Positions 18,007 to 25,972 are shown, counted from the stretch's first letter. The stretch is 64,000 nucleotides of DNA from Indolivaga alginatilytica (GCF_003201355.1 NZ_QICL01000024.1:1-64000); one strand, 5' to 3'. Program-made: numbers and translations. Notes: generated by a model not told the origin, from the letters alone.

Positions 18007-18660
18007 ATGAGATTACTTCTTATTTGTTTCTCTTGCTTTTTTATGACGTTCAGCTGTACAAATATGAATTATAAATCAAAAGAGAATCGGCAAGTTAAAA
18101 CCTGGGAACGTATAGAAGCCTGGCTTGAAGCAAATGCTCCCGAAATGATACATACATTACAAAGAGGAGCTGGCGATGCTGATATCAAAAAACTGGAGTC
18201 CGTTATAAATATAAAATTACCAAGTGATTTCATTAATTTTTATAAAGTACATAATGGACAAATACCTGCTTCTAAAGCTTTAATTAACGGAGATCAATTA
18301 CTCTCTATTGAAGAAATATTAACCAAGTGGAAAATCCATAAAGAAATTCTCGAAAGAGAAGGTCAGTTCTGGGATGAAACCTCTTCACAAGGAGAAAAGG
18401 AGACCGTAAAAGATATGTGGTGGAACCCTTTATGGATACCTATTACAGATGATGGTTGGGGTGATGGTTTCTATATGGATTTAGATCCGGCTGAAACTGG
18501 AAGTTACGGTCAGATTATCCGATTTTATCACGATGATCCCCAAAGGATAGTAGTTGCTAACTCCTTTACTGAATGGGTAGAAAAGTATGTGAATGATCTG
18601 GAAAAGGATAAATACATTTATGACAAGGACTTTCATGGAATTATTAAAAAAGATTTCTAA
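18007..18660 (+). CDS. SMI1/KNR4 (SUKH)-family predicted lipoprotein
   Basis: 217-aa protein with a hydrophobic signal (MRLLLICFSCFFMTFSC) ending in a probable lipidated Cys17, then a SUKH/SMI1-KNR4 domain: the KLESVINIKLPSDFINFYKVHNGQ segment (~62-85) is the diagnostic first part, with WWNPLWIPITDDGWGDGFYMDLDP (~138-161) as the second. SUKH proteins serve as immunity proteins to bacterial toxins and as cellular interaction hubs. It lies inside the VWA gene array, with 2 nt and 13 nt spacing to its neighbours. A lipid anchor on this domain is unusual; the lipobox (TFSC) is only moderately good. Confidence 0.8.
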   Translation: MRLLLICFSCFFMTFSCTNMNYKSKENRQVKTWERIEAWLEANAPEMIHTLQRGAGDADIKKLESVINIKLPSDFINFYKVHNGQIPASKALINGDQLLSIEEILTKWKIHKEILEREGQFWDETSSQGEKETVKDMWWNPLWIPITDDGWGDGFYMDLDPAETGSYGQIIRFYHDDPQRIVVANSFTEWVEKYVNDLEKDKYIYDKDFHGIIKKDF

Positions 18661-18673
18661 ATTTTAAATAAAT

Positions 18674-19309
18674 ATGAGAAGATTACCAGTATATTTATTA
18701 TTAGATACATCGGGATCGATGAAAGGCGAGCCCATCGAGTCCGTAAAAGTAGGATTAGAATCTATGGTTTCGAGCCTTAGACAAGATCCGTTTGCTCTCG
18801 AATCGGTTTTCATTAGTATTATTACTTTCGATAGAGAAGTAAAACAAATACTACCTCTTACCGAACTCGAAAACCTGCAATTACCCGAAATAGTGACTCC
18901 CGAATCGGGACCAACTCATTTAGGTGAAGCTTTAGAGGTATTATGTAAAAAAGTCGACTTGGAAGTAAAACTAAGTACTTCTGACGAAAAAGGAGACTGG
19001 ATGCCTTTACTGTTCATTATGACCGACGGAAAACCATCTGATTTACAAAAATATAATCAGATGATACCAGAAGTTAAGAAACGCAATTTTGCCAGTATCA
19101 TAGCATGTGCCGCAGGCGTCAAAGCAGATACAAAGCCATTACTAGCTCTTACTAATCAGGTATATTCTTTGGATACTACTGACAGCTCAACATTCCGTCA
19201 GTTCTTCAAATGGGTATCAGCATCAGTAAGCGTAGGGAACAGAAGTGTAGGTACAAGCAATGATATTGCACTACCTCCTCCCCCTCCCGAAATTCACACA
19301 GTTATATAA
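18674..19309 (+). CDS. TerY-like VWA domain protein 3
   Basis: 211-aa VWA-only protein. MIDAS residues lie in DTSGSMKGEP, SGPTHLGEAL and MTDGKPSDL; the end is again a polyproline tail (ALPPPPPEIHTVI). Sequence is closer to copies 1 and 2 than to copy 4, which suggests tandem duplication within the operon. The transposase gene starts only 5 nt after its stop, so the insertion did not disrupt the gene. Confidence 0.92.
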   Translation: MRRLPVYLLLDTSGSMKGEPIESVKVGLESMVSSLRQDPFALESVFISIITFDREVKQILPLTELENLQLPEIVTPESGPTHLGEALEVLCKKVDLEVKLSTSDEKGDWMPLLFIMTDGKPSDLQKYNQMIPEVKKRNFASIIACAAGVKADTKPLLALTNQVYSLDTTDSSTFRQFFKWVSASVSVGNRSVGTSNDIALPPPPPEIHTVI

Positions 19310-19314
19310 GAAAA

Positions 19315-19866
19315 ATGTCTAACAACTCACATAATCGGCATAGCATTCGATTAGAAGGATACGACTACTCCTCATCGGGAATGTACTTTATTACAATATG
19401 TATACAGAATAAGCTATGTTTGTTTGGAGAGGTAATAGATAATGAAATGATATTAAATGATTCAGGCAATATGGTAATGCAAATATATAACGAGTTACCA
19501 AATAAATTTGCAGATATTCAATGTCACGAAATCATCATAATGCCCAATCATCTCCATTTTATAGTAGAAAACGTAGGGGCAGACCTATGTGTCTGCCCGA
19601 TGGATACCAATAATGATTTGGGCGAACACATAGGTTCGCCCCTACACCGCATTATTCAGTGGTTTAAAACCATTACTACAAATCATTATATCAATGGGGT
19701 GAAAAAGCTAGGATGGAAACCATTTTATAAAAAGATCTGGCAACGTAATTATTACGAACACATTATAAGAAACGGAAAATCGTACAATAACATCACCAAC
19801 TATATAGCAACCAATCCTACAAATTGGCAATCAGACGATTATTATATAAATCAAACACACCTATGA
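19315..19866 (+). CDS. Y1 (REP-associated, RAYT-type) transposase
   Basis: 183-aa HUH-type transposase of the Y1_Tnp/RAYT group, single-strand DNA transposases linked to REP palindromes. Motifs: HSIRLEGYDYSSSGMYFITICI at the N-terminus, the metal-binding HUH motif IIIMPNHLHFIVE with His79 and His81, and WQRNYYEHIIRN (~142-153) carrying the candidate catalytic Tyr. Between HUH and Tyr the protein has VGADLCVCP and GEHIGSPL segments that are encoded by two head-to-head REP-like palindromes. The gene lies in frame and on the same strand as the operon; its TGA overlaps the ATG of the next VWA gene. It looks intact. Confidence 0.9.
   Translation: MSNNSHNRHSIRLEGYDYSSSGMYFITICIQNKLCLFGEVIDNEMILNDSGNMVMQIYNELPNKFADIQCHEIIIMPNHLHFIVENVGADLCVCPMDTNNDLGEHIGSPLHRIIQWFKTITTNHYINGVKKLGWKPFYKKIWQRNYYEHIIRNGKSYNNITNYIATNPTNWQSDDYYINQTHL
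19573..19598 (+). repeat. REP-like palindrome inside the transposase gene (left copy)
   Basis: GTAG followed by stem GGGCAGAC, loop CTATGT, stem GTCTGCCC. This GTAG-headed hairpin is the usual form of a REP recognised by RAYT transposases. It is read through in frame as residues 87-95. Confidence 0.8.
19620..19645 (-). repeat. REP-like palindrome inside the transposase gene (right, inverted copy)
   Basis: On the minus strand: GTAG, stem GGGCGAAC, loop CTATGT, stem GTTCGCCC. It has the same GTAG head and loop as the left copy, with two compensated stem changes, and faces it across 21 nt, like a BIME unit. It encodes residues ~102-110. Confidence 0.8.
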
Positions 19867-20927
19867 GACGACTACCTATATACTTTTTAATTGATGTTTC
19901 CGAGTCGATGATTGGGGAACCGCTTCAACATGTACAATCGGGAATGGAAGCCATCATAAAAGAACTTCGTACCGACCCTTATGCACTAGAAACTGTTTGT
20001 ATCTCCATTATAGCTTTTGCGGGTAAAGCTAAAAAGTTAAATTCGATGGAGGAATTATATAACTTCTATCCTCCCAAATTACCTATTGGCGGAGGTACTT
20101 CTCTAGGTAATGCAATGAACTTCCTTATGAATGACATTGACGCTTCTGTAAAGAGAACAACATTGGAAGCAAAAGGAGACTGGAAGCCCATTGTATTTCT
20201 ATTTACTGATGGAGCCCCAACAGATTTAACTGATGCAGCTTTTAGCAGATGGGGCGAAAAGTATCGCAAAGGAGCAAATATGATTGCTATTTCTATTGGC
20301 GATAATATGGATACAAGCGTATTGACCCAAATAACAGATAATGTACTTAAACTGAAAGATACTGACGAGGTATCATTTAAGGCTTTCTTTAAATGGGTAA
20401 CCGCTTCTATCAAAACAACAAGCATGAGCATTAGCGACTTAAATAGCGATGACTTGAAGCTAGCTCCTTTCTCTGAGGATATACTCAGCAAAATAGAGAT
20501 GGAAATGAGCGCACCAATAAAAGTGGATGAAAATTTCGCGGTCATTCTAGGCAAATGCCAAACAACTTCTCAACCCTATCTCTTGAAATACCAAAAACGA
20601 ATAGGATCTAATGATTTCTCTCATTTCACAAGAGTGGGAGGTCATAAGTTCAAATTTGTAGGAGCCTACCCTATTGACAATTCGTACTTCGATATGGTAG
20701 ACGGATATGCTAACGGCAACTTAAGCGGAAGCAAAATAAATACAGATGAACTTGTAGGATTTCCCACCTGTCCTTGCTGCAGTAACCAGATAGCTATTGG
20801 TCTTTGCATGTGCGGTAGCATTATGTGTGTAGGAGATGAGCCTATGAGCCATTGCCCTTGGTGTGGTATTCAAGTATCCTTTAAAGGCTCAAACGGAGGT
20901 ATGGATATAGGACGTACACGAGGATAA
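19863..20927 (+). CDS. TerY-like VWA protein 4 with C-terminal zinc ribbon (TerY-C)
   Basis: 354-aa protein: VWA domain (residues 1-~200; MIDAS IDVSESMIGEP, GGGTSLGNAM, FTDGAPTDL) followed by a ~150-residue tail ending in a TerY-C-like metal-binding region with cysteines in FPTCPCCSNQIAIGLCMCGSIMC and HCPWCGIQV. The first MIDAS motif has Glu in place of the usual middle residue (DVSES) but keeps the metal ligands. Start chosen at MRRLPIYF, matching the other VWA proteins and forming an ATGA overlap with the transposase stop; a longer frame starts at 19824. This is the VWA member that completes the VWA-PP2C-kinase triad with the next two genes. Confidence 0.93.
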   Translation: MRRLPIYFLIDVSESMIGEPLQHVQSGMEAIIKELRTDPYALETVCISIIAFAGKAKKLNSMEELYNFYPPKLPIGGGTSLGNAMNFLMNDIDASVKRTTLEAKGDWKPIVFLFTDGAPTDLTDAAFSRWGEKYRKGANMIAISIGDNMDTSVLTQITDNVLKLKDTDEVSFKAFFKWVTASIKTTSMSISDLNSDDLKLAPFSEDILSKIEMEMSAPIKVDENFAVILGKCQTTSQPYLLKYQKRIGSNDFSHFTRVGGHKFKFVGAYPIDNSYFDMVDGYANGNLSGSKINTDELVGFPTCPCCSNQIAIGLCMCGSIMCVGDEPMSHCPWCGIQVSFKGSNGGMDIGRTRG

Positions 20928-20977
20928 GAAATCCTCAACATGATTCCACTGGAAAATGTGGTAAATTTTTATACAAT

Positions 20978-22522
20978 ATGGATTTTGAAAAGATCATAGC
21001 TTATCTAAATATTCAGCCCGAAAATAAAGAGAAACTCGCTGAGTTTTTTGAAAGGGAAGATATCAGAGAATTTCTTTTACAAAAATGGAAAGAACATCTA
21101 AAAGCATGCTGTTTACCAGTAGAAGAAGATATTATTAATAATGAAAACTGTATTTCAGACAACCCTGATAATGATATAAATATGGCGATGATACCCAACA
21201 TTCCCGAAGATGAGGAAACTAAAGCTCGTCAAACGGTAAATAATCAATACACAGATTCGAAAGATAATGATCTTGACCGAAAGTTGAAAAGTAAGCATAT
21301 ACAACTACAAAACGGGAAAGTGAATCAGCCTTACCAATGTTTATTCGACATTACCGTTTTCGACATTGCAGATATTGGCGATTTTGAATTGGTAGGATTA
21401 GAAGAAATAGGATTGAAATTTAATCCTTTAACCGATCTTATCGAGGGAATACCCAATAAGGCAGGAGATCATCGCATTATACTAAAATGCAAACGCAGTG
21501 AATGGGCTGAAGGTGATCCTACTTTCGAGCGTCCAATCACACTTATTATCAATCCCGACCCCCGTTCATTATGGAATAATATCCCCACTCCAACCAGTAT
21601 CGAATATTACAAACCTGACTCAGATTGTAAATACGTAAAGGTAGAAAAGACAAAAGGAATTTTTGGCTTAGGTAAGAAGGAGCAGAAAGATATTGTTGCA
21701 GCAAGCCAACGAGGACGATCGCATGCTCACGAAGGCACACCTCGCGATGATGATTTCAGCATTACACATCAAGACGAAGAAGGATGGTATATAATGACTG
21801 TTGCAGATGGTGCAGGTTCTGCTAAATATTCGCGACAAGGTTCGCTTATTGCATGCCAAACGGTATCGGATATATGCAATACCCAATTCAGCAAATACAA
21901 TAAAGAAGTTGACGAGCTGGTCAGGGATTTTGAAAAAGACAGCTCCGATATTAAGCGAAAAAAACTAGGGGATGCTCTATATAACATTATAGGTTCAGCT
22001 GTTTTCAAAGCATACAAGAATATAGAAAAAGAGGCTCAAGATAAAGAGAATCAATTAAAGGATTATGCGACCACTTTACTTGTGACTGTTTCTAAAAAAT
22101 TCAAATTCGGATGGTTCGTTGCTGCTTTTTGGGTGGGTGATGGAGGCATTGGTATCTACAATAAAGAAACTCAATACCTGAAAATTATGGGAGAACCCGA
22201 TGGAGGCGAATTTGCAGGTCAAACCCGTTTTCTTACCATGCCCGAAATAATGCAACCGACTGAAATATATAAACGTCTCCGCTTCGAAATTGTAGAAGAT
22301 TTCACAGCACTGATACTTATGTCGGATGGTATTACAGATCCCAAATTTGAGACGGATGCCAACTTAAACCGAATAGAAAAGTGGAATAAGCTTTGGGAAG
22401 ATATTACCTCGTCCGTTGATCTGACTGACGACAACGAAAATTCGGCAGAGCAATTATTACAATGGTTAGACTTCTGGTCACAAGGTAATCATGATGACAG
22501 AACGATAGCAATACTTTACTGA
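20978..22522 (+). CDS. PP2C-family protein phosphatase with N-terminal extension
   Basis: 514-aa Ser/Thr phosphatase. Residues 1-42 are a small helical segment; ~103-195 look like a bacterial Ig/cadherin-type beta domain (GLKFNPLTDLIEGIPNKAGDHRIILKC); the PP2C domain spans ~235-514. Metal-ligand motifs are present: RDDDFSI (~257-262), VADGAGSAKYS (Asp277, Gly278), WVGDGGIGIY (~386), LMSDGITDP (~447) and the terminal HDDRTIAIL. It is predicted cytoplasmic. With the VWA protein before it and the kinase 2 nt after it, it forms the TerY-P triad; it should reverse phosphorylation by that kinase. Confidence 0.92.
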   Translation: MDFEKIIAYLNIQPENKEKLAEFFEREDIREFLLQKWKEHLKACCLPVEEDIINNENCISDNPDNDINMAMIPNIPEDEETKARQTVNNQYTDSKDNDLDRKLKSKHIQLQNGKVNQPYQCLFDITVFDIADIGDFELVGLEEIGLKFNPLTDLIEGIPNKAGDHRIILKCKRSEWAEGDPTFERPITLIINPDPRSLWNNIPTPTSIEYYKPDSDCKYVKVEKTKGIFGLGKKEQKDIVAASQRGRSHAHEGTPRDDDFSITHQDEEGWYIMTVADGAGSAKYSRQGSLIACQTVSDICNTQFSKYNKEVDELVRDFEKDSSDIKRKKLGDALYNIIGSAVFKAYKNIEKEAQDKENQLKDYATTLLVTVSKKFKFGWFVAAFWVGDGGIGIYNKETQYLKIMGEPDGGEFAGQTRFLTMPEIMQPTEIYKRLRFEIVEDFTALILMSDGITDPKFETDANLNRIEKWNKLWEDITSSVDLTDDNENSAEQLLQWLDFWSQGNHDDRTIAILY

Positions 22523-22524
22523 TA

Positions 22525-24024
22525 ATGAGCGATAAAATCATAACAATAAAAGCAACTGACGGTTCTACCGTTCAGTTTGTTGATAAAATAATAGGTTCGG
22601 GAGGAATGAAAGATGTTTATTTCAGTCCCGACAAATCGTATGTAGTTGGTTTTTTCAGAGACAAGCAAGACTTTAACGCTAAAGATCGATTACAGAATAT
22701 AACAGGCATCTATCGCGAACGTATTTTTCAACAAGAAGGAGGAGATTATTGGCAGGATTTATACTGCTGGCCTACAAAGATAGTTGAACATAACGGCAAA
22801 CTAGGCTTGGTATGTCCTACCTATCAACCTTGTTTCTTTTTTAAATATGGCTCCGTAAACAATGACTTCTTAGGAATAAAAGGTCGCGAGAAAGAAGGTA
22901 AATGGTTCGCTTCGGCAAAAAATCAAAATAGATTCTTAGCTCCCGAAGAAAGAGGCGATTGGTTTAAATACCTGCAAATTTGTATCCGTATCGGTAGAGC
23001 CGTTAAGCGTATGCACTCAGCAGGATTGGCTCATTCAGATCTTTCATATAAGAACGTATTAGTAGACCCTACATCAGGTAGAGCTGCCATTATTGATATC
23101 GACGGACTTGTAGTTCCGGGAAAATTTCCACCCGATGTATTGGGTACACCCGATTTCATTGCTCCTGAAGTTATAGCAACTAAGCATCTTAAAATAGATG
23201 ACCCTAATCGTAAACTGCCAAGCATCACCACAGACAGACATGCACTTGCAGTAATGGTCTACATGTATTTGTTGTACCGTCACCCTTTACGAGGTGGAAA
23301 GGTACACGATTTAGATTCGGGCAAAGATGAAGAGTTGTCGATGGGCGAAAAGGCTTTATTTATTGAGCATCCGACAGATGATTCTAACAGAGTTAAATCT
23401 GCTCAATTACAAGCAAGCCAACTGCCACAAGCCGACCCCACCAAAATACCTTACACGGTATGTGGTCCTTATCTGAAAGAATTATTCGACAGAGCCTTTA
23501 TAGATGGGCTACACAATCCTCAGGCACGCCCCACAGCCAACGAATGGGAGGATGCTTTACTTAAGACTGTTGACCTCTTACAACCTTGCCAAAACTCTAA
23601 ATGCTGGCACAAATGGTTCGTATTCGACAACAGCCGAAAGCCTAAATGCCCATTTTGCGGAACTGATTATAAAGGACAACTACCAGTCCTCAACCTATAT
23701 TCATCACGCCACGAAGGGACATTCACTCCAGATAATTACCGCTTAATGGTTTATAATAACCAATACCTCTACATGTGGCATGTTAATAGAAATATTTGGC
23801 CAAATGAAAAATTGACAGACGATCAAAAAAAGCCCGTAGCTTACTTTGTTTTTCATCAAAACAAATGGTTACTGATAAACCAACGGTTAAACGATCTCGA
23901 AGACAAGACCGAAGGCAAAAAGATAGCTATTGGAGAAGCCGTAGAGTTAACCGACAATAAACAAATACTCCTTTCGAAAGAGAACGGAGGGCGATTAATT
24001 GTCGTACAAATGGTAAACAACTAA
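22525..24024 (+). CDS. Ser/Thr protein kinase-like protein of the TerY-P triad
   Basis: 499-aa kinase with a glycine-rich loop IGSGGMKDVYF (~23-33), catalytic loop HSDLSYKN (His170, Asp172, Asn177), a metal-binding DID at 191-193 in place of DFG, and APE at 213-215. The HxD and DxD pattern should still be active. After the kinase domain there is a zinc-ribbon pattern CQNSKCWHKW...CPFCG (~353-380) and a ~115-residue C-terminal beta-rich segment. No transmembrane segment. The gene starts 2 nt after the phosphatase stop and overlaps the next gene by one base (TAATG), so expression is tightly coupled. Confidence 0.92.
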   Translation: MSDKIITIKATDGSTVQFVDKIIGSGGMKDVYFSPDKSYVVGFFRDKQDFNAKDRLQNITGIYRERIFQQEGGDYWQDLYCWPTKIVEHNGKLGLVCPTYQPCFFFKYGSVNNDFLGIKGREKEGKWFASAKNQNRFLAPEERGDWFKYLQICIRIGRAVKRMHSAGLAHSDLSYKNVLVDPTSGRAAIIDIDGLVVPGKFPPDVLGTPDFIAPEVIATKHLKIDDPNRKLPSITTDRHALAVMVYMYLLYRHPLRGGKVHDLDSGKDEELSMGEKALFIEHPTDDSNRVKSAQLQASQLPQADPTKIPYTVCGPYLKELFDRAFIDGLHNPQARPTANEWEDALLKTVDLLQPCQNSKCWHKWFVFDNSRKPKCPFCGTDYKGQLPVLNLYSSRHEGTFTPDNYRLMVYNNQYLYMWHVNRNIWPNEKLTDDQKKPVAYFVFHQNKWLLINQRLNDLEDKTEGKKIAIGEAVELTDNKQILLSKENGGRLIVVQMVNN

Positions 24025-24701
24025 TGAAAATAAAAAATATATCATTCGACCTTTGGATGACCCTGATCAGATCTCATCCCGAGTTTAAACTCAAACGTGC
24101 TGAACTGATTGCCGATACTTTTAATATAAAACATATCTCACCTAAAGAGATAGATTCATTTATACGTTCAGTTGATAATGTTTTTGACCGCTACAATATG
24201 ATCAGTGGCAAAAAGCTATCTGCCAATAAGATGTATCGTGAGCTTTTACAAAGGTTGGTTCCCCAGAACGATGCAGTTACTTCGGAGGTAGCAATTAAGC
24301 TCCGTGAACAAGCTGATACTCTGTTTTTAGAATATCGCCCGGTATTTATGAATGACAGCATTCCTCAAATCCTCTCTCAATTGAGAGAGGAAGGGTATAT
24401 ATTAAACCTGTCAAGCAATACAGGATTCATCGAAGGTGAAACACTCCGAACGACATTAGCTGATCTTGGTATTATTGAATACTTTGATTTTCTGATTTTC
24501 TCGGACGAAATAGATGCGTCTAAGCCTTCATCTCATTTTTTCCAACATGTGTACAATCACATAAACGCTGCAAAGAATGAAGTTCTGCACATAGGAGACA
24601 ATCCTAAAGCCGATTATCAGGGTGCAAAAAACTTCGGCTTTAATGCCTTATTAATTACAGATCCTAATTATACGATTAATGACATCAGAACAAAGTTATA
24701 A
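24024..24701 (+). CDS. HAD-superfamily hydrolase, Ter-operon type
   Basis: 225-aa HAD protein. Motif I is FDLWMTLI (~8-15): the nucleophile Asp is present but the usual second Asp (general acid/base) is Trp. Motif II is NLSSNTGFI (~131-139), the motif III Lys is in IDASKPSSHFF, and motif IV is HIGDNPKADYQGA (~191-203). HAD proteins with a PRTase neighbour are part of the predicted nucleoside-like metabolite pathway in Ter systems. It overlaps the next gene by 23 nt. Activity may be altered by the DxW substitution, though such variants occur in other annotated HAD hydrolases. Confidence 0.88.
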   Translation: MKIKNISFDLWMTLIRSHPEFKLKRAELIADTFNIKHISPKEIDSFIRSVDNVFDRYNMISGKKLSANKMYRELLQRLVPQNDAVTSEVAIKLREQADTLFLEYRPVFMNDSIPQILSQLREEGYILNLSSNTGFIEGETLRTTLADLGIIEYFDFLIFSDEIDASKPSSHFFQHVYNHINAAKNEVLHIGDNPKADYQGAKNFGFNALLITDPNYTINDIRTKL

Positions 24702-25515
24702 GGGCAACATTACCCATTTCAGCGGATTTCTTATAGACAATGAAGATGAATTCGGATTCTCACCCGACGACTATTCAAAATTCAAACATGGAGCAATCAA
24801 TATTGCTAAAGAATTTGGTTACTTATTAGCTGATAAATTTATCGAAAAATGCTTCAAGAATCATTACGATGGTAAGCAGATTGTAGTCCTGCCAAGTGCA
24901 TATTCGTACATTCCGACAGCCTCTTTCTTTATGAAAGTCTTCTTTGTGGAAAAACTAAATCTGTTCCTATATAAAAACGGATACCCCATCGTTCAGGAAA
25001 CTAAAATAAACCGGACTGTTACCTATCGTGAAGATTATGGCGAAATGTCGGCAGAAGATCGCTACAACTTAATCAGTGGAGACAGTTTTCATGTAGATAA
25101 AGAATATATCAAAGATAAGCAACTGTTATTTCTTGATGATATAAAAATAACCGGCACACATGAACGCATTATCCTTAAAATGCTGAATGATTCGCAGATA
25201 TCCAACGATTGTTATATGCTATATTTTGCAGAATTAATTAATTCTAATATTTCTCCTAAATTCGAGAACTATTTAAACAACTATTTTGTTAAAGATCTGG
25301 AGAAAGTTGATTGGATCATTAAAAATGAAAAATTCATATTCAATACTCGAGTTGTTAAATATATATTGAATGCCGATCCGGACAAATTCAAACTATTCAT
25401 CAACAAGCAAACTATTGATTTCAAGAAAGATGTATTATATCAGGCAATAGGAAATGAATATTTTAAATTTGAAAACTACCTGGACAACATCAATATGTTA
25501 ATCAAATTAATTTAA
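24679..25515 (+). CDS. Phosphoribosyltransferase-like protein of the Ter operon
   Basis: 278-aa protein with a type-I phosphoribosyltransferase-like core. The PRPP-binding signature is LLFLDDIKITGTHER (~147-161), where two acidic residues and TGT fit the family pattern; VVLPSAYSYIPTASFFM (~66-82) is the preceding strand-loop. The C-terminal ~90 residues are helical and not recognised. PRTase plus HAD genes in Ter operons have been proposed to make a nucleoside-like metabolite. The ATG lies inside the 3' end of the HAD gene (23-nt overlap). It is the last gene of the operon as I read it; a new promoter follows. Confidence 0.82.
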   Translation: MTSEQSYKGNITHFSGFLIDNEDEFGFSPDDYSKFKHGAINIAKEFGYLLADKFIEKCFKNHYDGKQIVVLPSAYSYIPTASFFMKVFFVEKLNLFLYKNGYPIVQETKINRTVTYREDYGEMSAEDRYNLISGDSFHVDKEYIKDKQLLFLDDIKITGTHERIILKMLNDSQISNDCYMLYFAELINSNISPKFENYLNNYFVKDLEKVDWIIKNEKFIFNTRVVKYILNADPDKFKLFINKQTIDFKKDVLYQAIGNEYFKFENYLDNINMLIKLI

Positions 25516-25602
25516 ACACCTAATTAATTAGATCTTAGAAAAAAAATTGGCTCTTAATTTTAACAGAAATTAATTTAATTAAAAACGGATTAATCTCTGC
25601 TC

Positions 25603-25637
25603 TTTGTTCATTTATGCCAATTTTATTTTTAATTTTG
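25603..25637 (+). promoter_or_regulatory. Promoter of the HU/LysM unit
   Basis: TTTG at 25603-25606 and TAATTTTG at 25630-25637, separated by 23 nt, match the Bacteroidetes -33/-7 consensus. Initiation would be about 45 nt before the 93-aa ORF. This is the best complete promoter in the window. Confidence 0.65.
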
Positions 25638-25684
25638 CAGCAAGTAGGCAGATTCAAATTATAACTTATAATAAAAAAACAAAA

Positions 25685-25966
25685 ATGGCAAGTAGAACGT
25701 CCTATAATTATCAGAAGGAGTTATTAGTTAAACTGAAGGAAACATTAGAGGTATTTAGAGAAGATATGTCAAATGTTGCCAGAAATTATAAAAATTCAGT
25801 ACAGAATCTTCACGACAAAGAAGGTTTGATGGATGAAACATACGATGAATACTACATCAACTATTTGAATCCTACGGTTGAAATACTAAACAGTATTCTT
25901 GAGCGAATTGATACTGAAGATGTAGCATTTATAGAAAAAGAAATCAACTTCTTATCTAGCAGATAA
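25685..25966 (+). CDS. Small all-helical protein of unknown function
   Basis: 93-aa hydrophilic protein, predicted almost fully helical (YNYQKELLVKLKETLEVFREDMSNVARNYKNSV ... YLNPTVEILNSILERIDTEDVAFIEKEINFLSS). Start taken at MASRTSYN, 48 nt after a well-formed promoter; a longer frame from 25604 runs through the promoter and is rejected. Size and helical-hairpin look recall WXG100-like proteins, but no WxG motif is seen. It lies between the Ter operon and the HU/LysM genes and is followed by a two-hairpin repeat. Confidence 0.7.
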   Translation: MASRTSYNYQKELLVKLKETLEVFREDMSNVARNYKNSVQNLHDKEGLMDETYDEYYINYLNPTVEILNSILERIDTEDVAFIEKEINFLSSR

Positions 25967-25972
25967 TATAAT

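Noticed and set aside
19315-19866. Transposase gene as a pseudogene disrupted by REPs
   Set aside because: The frame is open, HUH and Tyr motifs are present and length is normal, so it is treated as intact.
12373-25515. The Ter cluster as a prophage or integrative element
   Set aside because: No integrase, attachment repeats, tRNA or phage structural genes at the borders.
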